DNA from: a virus
Length of the DNA stretch: 33,109 nt
Reading direction: 5' to 3' (one strand)
IMG/VR virus record: IMGVR_UViG_3300021404_000032
Coordinates: 1 to 33,109 of that record
Part shown: positions 6,248 to 12,123 of the stretch, piece after piece
Layout: each line of letters opens with the position of its first letter
Position numbering within the stretch: position 1 is the stretch's first letter
Translations under genes and position numbers: made by a program
The notes under the pieces: model-generated
Told to the model about the DNA's origin: nothing
Databases searched by the model: none
What the model saw: the letters and a program-made list of their open reading frames with translations, nothing else

Positions 6248-7914
6248 TGTCTGACTTTGTTATGCACCAGCTCCACCTCCCCTGGTGGGTGCCGTTCGTG
6301 TTCTGGTTCGGGCTGTACATCCTTACGGCCTCCGGCTGGATCCTGAACGGCTACGGCATGGAGTACCTCGGCTGGCGCCATCCAGGACGGCCCGGCAAGA
6401 TTCATCGCGTCCTCGTCCGGTTCCACACGGGCGCACACATCCATCCGGACAAGAGCTATGGCGATGAGCGCAGGCTCCGTAGCATAGCCGGAAGCTCTAA
6501 CCGCGCAACGCCAGAAGGCGCAATCGTCTACTTCGCCCAGCGGTCGCGCGGTTACCGGGCAATCCGTAACAACGTCATTGTGATCCTAGTCCTGGTGATC
6601 CTGAGCTGTATGGCGGATAGCCCGGCCGACACGGTACGCGCCATCACCATCGCTATCGTCCTAGCTATACTCTGGAAGCTGACTGTGGTCGTGCTACGGG
6701 CTCGTGTCGCCTACCGGCGAACCCATCCCGTCAGCCAGCCCGCGCTCGCCACAACCAAGATCGCCCGGCAGGTATTCGGAGCCGATGAGATGACGGAGGG
6801 TAACCGGCCGATCCTGGAAGTGGAAGAGAAGCCACAGCTGGAGGGTGTACCCAAGAACGTCCTCGCATCCCTGCTCGCGAGCAAGATGGGCTGCTCGGCT
6901 GCCGAGGTAACGGCCCGGCTCAAGATGAGCCCGGAACAGGGCAGCATCCAGCTGCCCGATACGTTCGGCGCGCTACTCCGCGAGCGAGAGCCGGTACAGG
7001 AGGTCATCGAGGCGCACACGGTCGGCAAGGTCCGGTTCGTCTGGAAGACTACCGAGACGCCTCGCATGCTCGTGTGGATTCCGGTCATCGTTCCCAAGCT
7101 CCCGGACATGGTCCGCTTCCGCGACTACCTAGACAAGCTGGAAGCACTGGGCCCACGGGAGACCGGGCTAGGCGTCCGGGCTGACAAGACGATGTACGTA
7201 CAGAGCCACAATGGAGACCTTCCGTGGTGGTGCCGCTTCATGGGCTCCGGTACTGGGAAGTCCATGAGCTTCCTCGTTAAGGCCGCGCAGATCGCCCACA
7301 AGGACCCACTAGCCGACATCTACTGCATCGACACCAAGCAGGTCTCATTCGAGGCTCTTCACGGGATTCCCGGCATCCACATCTTCGACAATCCGGTCAC
7401 GGAGATGGATAAGATCTGGAAGACTTTCTATGACCTGAACGGCATTCTCGAATCCCGGTACACGGCCGTCCGCGAGAAGCGCAAGCGGCTCTCCGACTTT
7501 GGTGACATCTGGGTATTCTGCGACGAGGGTAACCACCTGGGCGGCAAGCTCAAGACCTACTGGACCAAGACCCTAGGCGAGTCGTCCGCGAGCCCGGTTA
7601 TCTGGGCCGAGGCAATCGCGCCTCTTCTCCAGCAGGGCCGGCAGGCGAACATGTTCGGTGAGTTCATGTTCCAGGACCTTACCGACCGCGCGATGGGTGG
7701 GCAGTCCCTCAAGTTCGCGTTCTCTGCATTCTGCGCGGCAGGATTCCAGCCTAACCAGTTCACAAGGACGATTGGCCCTCCGGCTATGGACTGTCTGGAA
7801 GGACCGGGTAAGATACTAGTGTGCCAGGGGAACAAGCGAACCTGGACGCAGGGCTTCATGGATGACGAGCAATGGCTTCACGACTACGCGCTAGAGAACA
7901 GGAAGGGCCGATGA
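6247..7914 (+). CDS. FtsK/TraB-type membrane-bound DNA translocase
   Basis: This is a 555-residue protein. The N-terminal 160 residues contain about three membrane helices (VPFVFWFGLYILTASGWIL; VIVILVLVILSCMA; AITIAIVLAILWKLTVVVL). A linker domain follows, then a P-loop motor domain with Walker A GSGTGKS near residues 333-339 and Walker B IWVFCDE near 420-426. LLQQGRQANMFGEFMFQD corresponds to the conserved FtsK segment with the arginine finger. FtsK/SpoIIIE/TraB proteins pump double-stranded DNA through a membrane pore; Streptomyces TraB does this with 8-bp repeats as targets. The DUF2637 partner and the repeat array upstream fit that model. A phage role in genome transfer or segregation is inference. 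It starts at the ATG at 6247 and overlaps the next gene. Confidence 0.8.
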   Translation: MSDFVMHQLHLPWWVPFVFWFGLYILTASGWILNGYGMEYLGWRHPGRPGKIHRVLVRFHTGAHIHPDKSYGDERRLRSIAGSSNRATPEGAIVYFAQRSRGYRAIRNNVIVILVLVILSCMADSPADTVRAITIAIVLAILWKLTVVVLRARVAYRRTHPVSQPALATTKIARQVFGADEMTEGNRPILEVEEKPQLEGVPKNVLASLLASKMGCSAAEVTARLKMSPEQGSIQLPDTFGALLREREPVQEVIEAHTVGKVRFVWKTTETPRMLVWIPVIVPKLPDMVRFRDYLDKLEALGPRETGLGVRADKTMYVQSHNGDLPWWCRFMGSGTGKSMSFLVKAAQIAHKDPLADIYCIDTKQVSFEALHGIPGIHIFDNPVTEMDKIWKTFYDLNGILESRYTAVREKRKRLSDFGDIWVFCDEGNHLGGKLKTYWTKTLGESSASPVIWAEAIAPLLQQGRQANMFGEFMFQDLTDRAMGGQSLKFAFSAFCAAGFQPNQFTRTIGPPAMDCLEGPGKILVCQGNKRTWTQGFMDDEQWLHDYALENRKGR

Positions 7915-8330
7915 TTAAGCGATGGATGTACCGGAGCGCTAGCAACGCGCAGATGTCTCCGGCCGTGGGCGCTTTCTTCCTTGTAGTCGGGCTCGCCATA
8001 ACGATCTACATCTACCACCACATCATCATCCAGACGCTGGAGTACATGCTGATTGCCTGCGGCCTGCTTGCGGCCGTCGCGGCGGCTATCGCGCTAGTCG
8101 TCTCCGGCTACCGCTACAACCGCAAGCGGACGCGAGCCCGGATCGCCGGAGCCCTACAGGCTGTAGGCGAGGACCCGACTGGCTACCAGTTCGGCGTGCT
8201 TGATGGAGCCCCACCGATACCGCCGCAGGACCGGGCGCAGATGGAGCAGACGGCCGACCTCCTAAGCGACGAAGGCGTGGAGCTGTCCTGGACTCAGGAC
8301 GGCAAGACCCTGCGCGCCAAGAAAGACTAA
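7911..8330 (+). CDS. Two-helix membrane protein of the translocase operon
   Basis: This 139-residue protein starts in an ATGA overlap with the translocase stop. Two membrane helices lie at about 16-36 (AVGAFFLVVGLAITIYIYH) and 42-64 (YMLIACGLLAAVAAAIALVV), and a basic cytoplasmic segment YRYNRKRTRARIAG comes next. The C-terminal half is a small soluble domain (about 85-139). It is the third and last gene of the operon, so it is probably an accessory of the translocase, as small Spd proteins are in Streptomyces plasmids. Its TAA stop overlaps the stop of the convergent minus-strand gene. Confidence 0.7.
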   Translation: MIKRWMYRSASNAQMSPAVGAFFLVVGLAITIYIYHHIIIQTLEYMLIACGLLAAVAAAIALVVSGYRYNRKRTRARIAGALQAVGEDPTGYQFGVLDGAPPIPPQDRAQMEQTADLLSDEGVELSWTQDGKTLRAKKD

Positions 8331-8461
8331 AGGCTCGCATACGGGTCAGCGCCGGAGCCCTCGCACCGCTGGCACTGCTTCAGCGGGCAGAGGCGCGACT
8401 TCCCACTACCGCCGCACATCCCGCAGGGGATCTCAGTCGTCTCGTTCTCGTTCTCGCCCAT
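8327..8461 (-). CDS. Orphan CxxCxGxG (DnaJ-type) zinc-finger microprotein
   Basis: This 44-residue minus-strand protein has the sequence CGMCGGSGKSRLC then QCQRCEGSG: two CxxCxGxG motifs as in the central zinc domain of DnaJ, but with no J domain. It is preceded by TAGACTTTGGGT directly before the ATG; with a -35-like TAGACG 17 bp upstream this predicts a leaderless message. It is alone on its strand and ends convergently on the membrane-protein gene, with four bases shared. Small free-standing CxxCxGxG proteins occur in actinobacteria and their phages; the function is not known. Confidence 0.6.
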   Translation of the reverse strand: MGENENETTEIPCGMCGGSGKSRLCPLKQCQRCEGSGADPYASL

Positions 8462-8535
8462 ACCCAAAGTCTAGCCGAGGCTGCCCAGAACGTCTAGAGG
8501 TTTTGCGGAAAAGTTCGACAGCCGGCCACGCTTGT

Positions 8536-8567
8536 TCGAAATTGGTTTCCGATCGAAATTGGTTTCC
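8536..8567. repeat. Pair of 15-bp direct repeats, likely operator
   Basis: TCGAAATTGGTTTCC occurs twice, at 8536-8550 and 8553-8567, 17 bp centre to centre. Each copy contains GAAA-N4-TTTC, an inverted pair of half-sites. The palindrome TTTCTAGAAA 26 bp to the right carries the same half-sites in the reverse order. This looks like a multi-site binding region for a dimeric regulator. Confidence 0.55.
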
Positions 8568-8638
8568 TAACTTGCAGCCGTTCGATTGCGGTTTTCTAGA
8601 AATACCAATGACCAGCCAAAACTCATGAAACCGGCTCG

Positions 8639-8782
8639 ATGGGTAACTACTGCCTGCCCATGGTCGCTGCGCTCTGCATCGCTCTCTGGGCCGTGCAGGG
8701 CTATTTGCTGCAGAGTAGCCGGAAGTCGCCTAAAGTAGTCAAAGAAAGTTTGCCAGATCGTTCGCCATCCTGCCATGCATGA
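8639..8782 (+). CDS. Possible small membrane peptide
   Basis: This 47-codon frame has one hydrophobic segment (MVAALCIALWAVQGYLL) followed by a basic tail. There is no ribosome binding site and no conserved leader, and it ends just before the next promoter. It may be chance coding in a control region. Confidence 0.25.
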   Translation: MGNYCLPMVAALCIALWAVQGYLLQSSRKSPKVVKESLPDRSPSCHA

Positions 8783-8819
8783 GGTAGACTTATGGCATAG
8801 GACGAGGAAAGGCGAGAAG

Positions 8820-9317
8820 ATGAAACTGATAGCGTTCAACGTGAGCGACGGGACTGTGGAGATCCACGAGGCGACTTGCGCGGATATTAAGCGCGGCGAC
8901 CGGAAGCGCGGAAGCCACCAGAGGTCGGCTCACTGGCGGTCGGACCAGGTTGAGTTCGGCAAGATTGACTGGCCGACCAAGTACGACTTCTGCTTCGACT
9001 ACTGGAACAACGGAATCCTCGAAGAGCACGAAGCGGAGAACGGCCCCGGCTCGTTTGATGTCTGGCAGGGGATGGACTTCAAGCCCTGCTGTAACGCGCT
9101 CCCCCACGATGCCCTCGTCGGTAGCGGCGAGCCGATCCCGGAGCCCGCGAAGCGCGGATCGAATGCCCTCCGGAAGGAAGCCCGCGAGGCTCTCTGGAGC
9201 GGTATCGAGAACATGCTCAACGACACGGTCTACAAGAGCCAGCCGGAGCTTTACGCGATGATGGTGGCTCAGTCGGAGCGAGTCGCGTATATGTTCGGGA
9301 TGCGCGACGAGAAGTAA
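8820..9317 (+). CDS. Protein of unknown function
   Basis: This is a 165-residue soluble protein behind the conserved GAGGAAAGGCGAGAAG leader and a TAGACT box. It contains CADIKRGDRKRG and a strongly basic patch (RGSHQRSAHWRS), an aromatic central region (YDFCFDYWNNG), a paired cysteine KPCCNALP, and a helical C-terminus ending YMFGMRDEK. The basic patch suggests nucleic-acid contact, but no family was recognised. A terminator follows 12 bases after the stop, so it is a single-gene unit. Confidence 0.75.
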   Translation: MKLIAFNVSDGTVEIHEATCADIKRGDRKRGSHQRSAHWRSDQVEFGKIDWPTKYDFCFDYWNNGILEEHEAENGPGSFDVWQGMDFKPCCNALPHDALVGSGEPIPEPAKRGSNALRKEAREALWSGIENMLNDTVYKSQPELYAMMVAQSERVAYMFGMRDEK

Positions 9318-9329
9318 GCGAGGCGAACG

Positions 9330-9410
9330 GCCCGGAGGAAGTTCCTCCGGGCTCTTTGCTTTCTGGCAGACATAGGGTATACTTGCCCTAGGCGAACGAA
9401 AGAGGCGAAG
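9330..9410 (+). promoter_or_regulatory. Terminator-promoter-leader cassette A
   Basis: GCCCGGAGG (9330-9338) and CCTCCGGGC (9344-9352) form the terminator stem. Its tail CTCTTTGCTT contains the -35 box TTGCTT (9356-9361). After exactly 16 bp comes TATACT (9378-9383), then the leader TTGCCCTAGGCGAACGAAAG and the ATG at 9411. Confidence 0.75.
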
Positions 9411-9701
9411 ATGAGCTTGTTGAAGGTTACCCCCACCGAGAAGATGATGCAGATCACAAAGGTTCCGGCCGGCATCAAGATACGCCAGCTGGCAGGGATC
9501 AGCTATGTGGCCTATAGCATCGAGGTCAACGCGACCGGCTACTACCCGGTCATCGTCCGCGACACGGACGGCCACGCGCACTACTTCCGCACGGACGCGC
9601 GGGTAATCGTTCCGGTCGGTACGGTGTCGCTGGACGACTGCCAGGACCACGACGATGAGCATGGATGCTGCGACTCGTGCGGTAAGTGGGCCGACCGATG
9701 A
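9411..9701 (+). CDS. Small protein with C-terminal zinc-knuckle-like cysteines
   Basis: This 96-residue protein starts directly behind cassette A. The body is beta-rich (IKIRQLAGISYVAYSIEV; YYPVIVRD; RVIVPVGTVSL). The C-terminus HDDEHGCCDSCGKWADR carries two His and three Cys that could bind zinc. Function unknown. It overlaps the next start codon, so these two genes share this promoter. Confidence 0.7.
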   Translation: MSLLKVTPTEKMMQITKVPAGIKIRQLAGISYVAYSIEVNATGYYPVIVRDTDGHAHYFRTDARVIVPVGTVSLDDCQDHDDEHGCCDSCGKWADR

Positions 9702-9877
9702 TGACGTTTGGGACTACCAAGCTAGCCGGGCGAGACGTACCGTGCCCGACCGGCAAGCAGATTCGGCAGGACCTCGCAGACTTGTGGTACGGCTGCCACG
9801 CGGTTAGCCGCGTTGATCCGGAGATCGCCCGGCTGTGGTGGGATCGGTACCGCGCCTGGGGCGGCACAGGAAACTAG
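9698..9877 (+). CDS. Small protein, function unknown
   Basis: This 59-residue frame begins at ATGATG overlapping the previous stop. The sequence has a helical, Trp-rich second half (DLADLWYGCH; ARLWWDRYRAWGG). It may be a small DNA-binding or interaction helix pair, but nothing specific is recognised. A terminator follows five bases after the stop. Confidence 0.6.
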   Translation: MMTFGTTKLAGRDVPCPTGKQIRQDLADLWYGCHAVSRVDPEIARLWWDRYRAWGGTGN

Positions 9878-9882
9878 GCGCG

Positions 9883-9968
9883 AGCCCGGAGGAAAGTTCT
9901 CCGGGCTTTCGCTTTGCTTTATAGCAGACGTCGGGTATACTTGTGGTAGGCGAACGAAAGGCGAGAAA
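9883..9968 (+). promoter_or_regulatory. Terminator-promoter-leader cassette B
   Basis: AGCCCGGAG (9883-9891) and CTCCGGGCT (9899-9907) form the stem. The T-rich tail holds TTGCTT (9914-9919). A 16-bp spacer precedes TATACT (9936-9941). The leader TAGGCGAACGAAAGGCGAGA runs to the ATG at 9969. Confidence 0.75.
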
Positions 9969-10238
9969 ATGACTGAATTTAGCTGGGCTCTTACCGAAGA
10001 GGTCGATGTGACCCTGCTCGCGACCAACGCGGATACCCTTAACAATTCCTTCCTGATCGAGCGGATTGAAGAGCCTGGAGCGTTTGTGCTCGCGTTCGCG
10101 GATGCGGATGTCCTCGTGAACGGCGTGTACCGAGACCTCGGTGAAGACCTGATGTACTTCTGCTCCCTCTCTGATGAGCTAACGATGTTCCGTGCCGATG
10201 TCGGCGCGACCGTCCGGGTAAACCCTCCGGCGCTCTAG
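9969..10238 (+). CDS. Small acidic protein, function unknown
   Basis: This 89-residue protein is acidic and beta-rich, with two cysteines at most and no membrane segment. It starts with MTEFSWALTEEVDVTLLAT and contains FVLAFADADVLVNGVYRD. It is a single-gene unit with its own cassette promoter on the left and a terminator 13 bases after the stop. Its size, acidity and separate strong promoter are typical of early phage proteins that act on host factors; this is inference only. Confidence 0.75.
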   Translation: MTEFSWALTEEVDVTLLATNADTLNNSFLIERIEEPGAFVLAFADADVLVNGVYRDLGEDLMYFCSLSDELTMFRADVGATVRVNPPAL

Positions 10239-10251
10239 GGAAGGCGCGACG

Positions 10252-10328
10252 TGCCCGGCTCCGGCCGGGCATTTTGCGTTTTAGCAGAAGTAGGGTATAC
10301 TTGACCTAGGCGAACGAGAGGCGAGGAA
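10252..10328 (+). promoter_or_regulatory. Terminator-promoter-leader cassette C
   Basis: TGCCCGGC (10252-10259) and GCCGGGCA (10264-10271) form the stem with a TCCG loop and a TTTT tail. The tail overlaps TTGCGT (10274-10279), and a 16-bp spacer leads to TATACT (10296-10301). The leader TAGGCGAACGAGAGGCGAGG precedes the ATG at 10329. Confidence 0.75.
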
Positions 10329-10778
10329 ATGACGACGGTGCGCGAAGAGTACCCGGCCGAGTACGAGGCCGGTTTCAATTTCGAGCGATACGGGACCAAA
10401 CCGGAGATCCGCTGCGGAGGCGCGTATATCGAGGGCGAGCCCGGAGCCGCCGAGAAAGCTGACCGTTACTCCGCTTTCTGCGAAGGGATGTGCGACGGTA
10501 CCCGCGCCCGGTGGGCGGCCGGAGGCGCGACCGATCGCGAGCGCGAGCTACTAGAGCAGGGTCACGCAGCGCAGCGGGCTCGCGGTATCGAGCCGCTGCC
10601 TATGCCGCCGACCTTCCGGCCGGTACCGGGCTCCGAGTATTTCGGAGAGATCAGCCGGTGTTGGTTCGCGACCGACAGCGGAGACGGCGAAGTCATCCGT
10701 GCGGAGCCGACGCGAGAGCAGGCCGACAGCCCGGATGTCTGGCTCCTGACCGAGGACACCGTATGGGGTCCGGAGTAA
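10329..10778 (+). CDS. Protein of unknown function
   Basis: This 149-residue soluble protein has the own promoter of cassette C. It contains AEYEAGFNFERYG, a Cys-containing segment SAFCEGMCDGTRARW, a helical middle rich in Arg and Glu (DRERELLEQGHAAQRARG), and an acidic C-terminus ending LTEDTVWGPE. I do not recognise a family. It is followed by the structured non-coding interval rather than by another gene. Confidence 0.75.
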   Translation: MTTVREEYPAEYEAGFNFERYGTKPEIRCGGAYIEGEPGAAEKADRYSAFCEGMCDGTRARWAAGGATDRERELLEQGHAAQRARGIEPLPMPPTFRPVPGSEYFGEISRCWFATDSGDGEVIRAEPTREQADSPDVWLLTEDTVWGPE

Positions 10779-10802
10779 ACCGGTAGCGCGCTCCGGATCT
10801 AT

Positions 10803-10985
10803 GGAGTAGAATTGCGATAGTTAGCTGCGCCCCTTTGAGTGGTTCCTTCCGGACGCGGCTAGCAGCGCCACCCGCGCAACACAATCTAACCAGCGGCTTG
10901 CTCAGACTGATTCCGTGATGTATGGCGGTAGGCCTGTTCCGCTGGCGACTATGATTGGACTTCGACGCGGGTGGCGCCATTTTGA
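10803..10985 (+). ncRNA. Candidate structured noncoding RNA
   Basis: The 267-bp gap between two cassette genes has no supported coding frame. TAGAATTG at 10807 resembles the local -10 core. Downstream are three nested, correctly ordered stems: GCGCCACCCGCG (10865-10876) with CGCGGGTGGCGC (10966-10977), CAATC (10882-10886) with GATTG (10953-10957), and CCAGCGG (10890-10896) with CCGCTGG (10939-10945). A CATTTT tail follows. The result is a rod-like RNA of about 110-175 bases ending in a terminator. It has no tRNA or tmRNA features. It could instead be a large terminator or an operator, but 24 nested pairs are hard to explain that way. Confidence 0.55.
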
Positions 10986-11045
10986 GTTCTGGAGAAAATG
11001 GCCTATACTTGCCGTAGGCGAACTAACGTAGCAAAGGCGAGAACG
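10982..11045 (+). promoter_or_regulatory. Promoter and leader D
   Basis: TTGAGT (10982-10987), a 16-bp spacer and TATACT (11004-11009) are followed by the leader TAGGCGAACTAACGTAGCAA and AGGCGAGAACG before the ATG at 11046. The -35 box again overlaps the T-tail of the hairpin upstream, here the basal stem of the candidate RNA. Confidence 0.7.
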
Positions 11046-11504
11046 ATGACTGAGACCGACCGGAAGACCTGGGAGACGGAGCCCTGCGAGAAGCACGATC
11101 TGACGTGCTGCGGCGACTGTCTTGAGCAGGCCAAGCTGAAGCGCGACGAGCACGGTGACTTCCAGTACCGGAGCGACTGCGCCGTACAGACGTACTCGGA
11201 GATCACCGGTATTAGCTACAGCATCGCGGCCTCGATCATGCTTGCGAACGGATTCCGTCCGGGAGTCGGCACGCGCGGCAGCGACCTCCGCGCCGCTTTC
11301 GAGCAGACCGGGCTAACGGTTACCAACGTCACCTACATGGGCCCTGAAGGCGCAGTCGTGGCGTCTATGGAGGAAGGCCGGAGGTTCTACGTCCACGGTA
11401 CCAAGGGCAAGCGAGCCCACGCGTGGTCCATCACGGACGGCAACGAGAACCGGCCGTACTTCCCTCCGTACAACTACCGTGTGTTTGAGGTCACCGGATT
11501 TTGA
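11046..11504 (+). CDS. Papain-like/C39-like cysteine protease fold protein (putative)
   Basis: This is a 152-residue protein. A Cys cluster near the N-terminus (CEKHDLTCCGDC) could bind zinc. RSDCAVQTYSEITG places a candidate nucleophile Cys45 at the start of a helix, and KRAHAWSITDG places a candidate His125 with a nearby Asp. The glycine-rich strands between them suit a papain-like fold of the kind seen in small phage and plasmid proteins. If active, it would cleave or transfer acyl groups on a host or phage protein. Family assignment is by pattern only. The -35 box of the next promoter overlaps its stop codon. Confidence 0.55.
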   Translation: MTETDRKTWETEPCEKHDLTCCGDCLEQAKLKRDEHGDFQYRSDCAVQTYSEITGISYSIAASIMLANGFRPGVGTRGSDLRAAFEQTGLTVTNVTYMGPEGAVVASMEEGRRFYVHGTKGKRAHAWSITDGNENRPYFPPYNYRVFEVTGF

Positions 11505-11557
11505 CTTTTAGCAAACATGAGGTATACTTGCCCTAGGCAAGAACGAAAGGCGAGAAG
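11501..11557 (+). promoter_or_regulatory. Promoter and leader E
   Basis: TTGACT (11501-11506, over the previous stop codon), a 16-bp spacer, and TATACT (11523-11528) form the best consensus promoter in the window. The leader TAGGCAAGAACGAAAGGCGA precedes the ATG at 11558. There is no terminator upstream, unlike cassettes A-C. Confidence 0.75.
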
Positions 11558-11848
11558 ATGGACGAGATGCGGCGATGGAGCGCGGAGATCACATTCTACG
11601 GCTCCGACTTGGACCTTGCGTTCCGTAGGAACGGCGAAACGATCGCGGCGAACGCGAGCGCGAACGACCTTCAGAAGGAACAAGCAAGGTCGGCCGTTAG
11701 CGAGGCGAGCGAGTACCTAAGAGCCGGGCTAGGCGAGATAGCCCATATTACCCTATTCAAGACTACCAAGGCTAACGGTACCGTTCCGGACCAAACTTGG
11801 TACGTGGAGCTTGACGAGCGCTCCGGCCGTTACGTCGGCCGTAGGTAA
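11558..11848 (+). CDS. Small protein, function unknown
   Basis: This 96-residue protein stands behind promoter E. It is predicted as alternating strands and one helix: ITFYGSDLDLAFRRNG, a helix through DLQKEQARSAVSEASEYL, then HITLFKTTKANG and TWYVELDE. No motif or membrane segment is seen. It begins a short unit with the next small frame. Confidence 0.75.
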   Translation: MDEMRRWSAEITFYGSDLDLAFRRNGETIAANASANDLQKEQARSAVSEASEYLRAGLGEIAHITLFKTTKANGTVPDQTWYVELDERSGRYVGRR

Positions 11849-11889
11849 GAGCCCGCGAGTAGGCGAGTAGACAGGAACGATCGGTAAGG

Positions 11890-12066
11890 TTGATAGCGGA
11901 GCCCTGGCGTGTGGAGGTTCACTCCTACGCCGATAGGCCGCGTAAGGTTATGGTGTGGAAGCGAGGCCACGGCAATCAGTGGTACTTTCAGAACTCACTG
12001 ACCATCGACGAGGACGTTGACGCGGAAATTCTCAAGAACGAGGTAATTAGCAGGCTCCCTGTGTAG
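11890..12066 (+). CDS. Small protein, function unknown (non-ATG start)
   Basis: An open frame from 11863 ends at the TAG at 12064-12066 and codes for about 58 residues, including WRVEVHSYADRPRKVMVW and KRGHGNQWYFQNSLTIDEDVD. This has protein-like composition and codon use. It has no ATG near the start; TTG 11890 or GTG 11911 (with GGAG nine bases upstream) would serve. It lies 41 bases after the preceding gene. Confidence 0.45.
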   Translation: MIAEPWRVEVHSYADRPRKVMVWKRGHGNQWYFQNSLTIDEDVDAEILKNEVISRLPV

Positions 12067-12086
12067 CGCTCTGTGCGTCTGTGCGC

Positions 12087-12123
12087 TATACTTGGGGTAG
12101 GCGAAAACGAGAAAGGCGAGAAA
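12087..12123 (+). promoter_or_regulatory. Promoter -10 and leader F
   Basis: TATACT at 12087-12092 is followed by TTGGGGTAGGCGAAAACGAG and AAAGGCGAGAAA directly before a GTG start. The -35 region is poor. Although the start codon is GTG, the leader is as well conserved as at the ATG genes. Confidence 0.6.

Larger units (their letters stand above)
8462..8819. promoter_or_regulatory. Divergent control region, 358 bp without a confident gene
   Basis: The left part holds the minus-strand promoter (TAGACT about 8467-8472 on the minus strand). Two exact 15-bp direct repeats follow at 8536-8550 and 8553-8567, and a perfect palindrome TTTCTAGAAA at 8593-8602. The right end has a TAGACT box (8785-8790) and the conserved leader GAGGAAAGGCGAGAAG of the next gene. 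A possible 47-codon frame lies between (separate entry). Confidence 0.5.

Noticed and set aside
8536-8567. Phage attachment site or transposon ends
   Set aside because: The copies are 3 bp apart with no integrase or transposase in the window, so an operator is more likely.
8567-8839. 90-codon minus-strand frame in the control region
   Set aside because: It runs through a promoter and the conserved leader of the next gene on the other strand and has no ribosome binding site.
8790-9662. 290-codon minus-strand frame across two plus-strand genes, a terminator and a promoter
   Set aside because: It crosses a clear terminator-promoter cassette on the other strand and has Arg/Val/Leu-rich shadow composition.
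10865-10977. tRNA or tmRNA
   Set aside because: No T-loop GGTTCGA-type sequence, no CCA-proximal acceptor/T-arm arrangement and no tag frame.
10693-11153. Two overlapping minus-strand frames across the candidate RNA
   Set aside because: They include the hairpin arms and the TATACT promoter of the opposite strand and lack protein-like composition.
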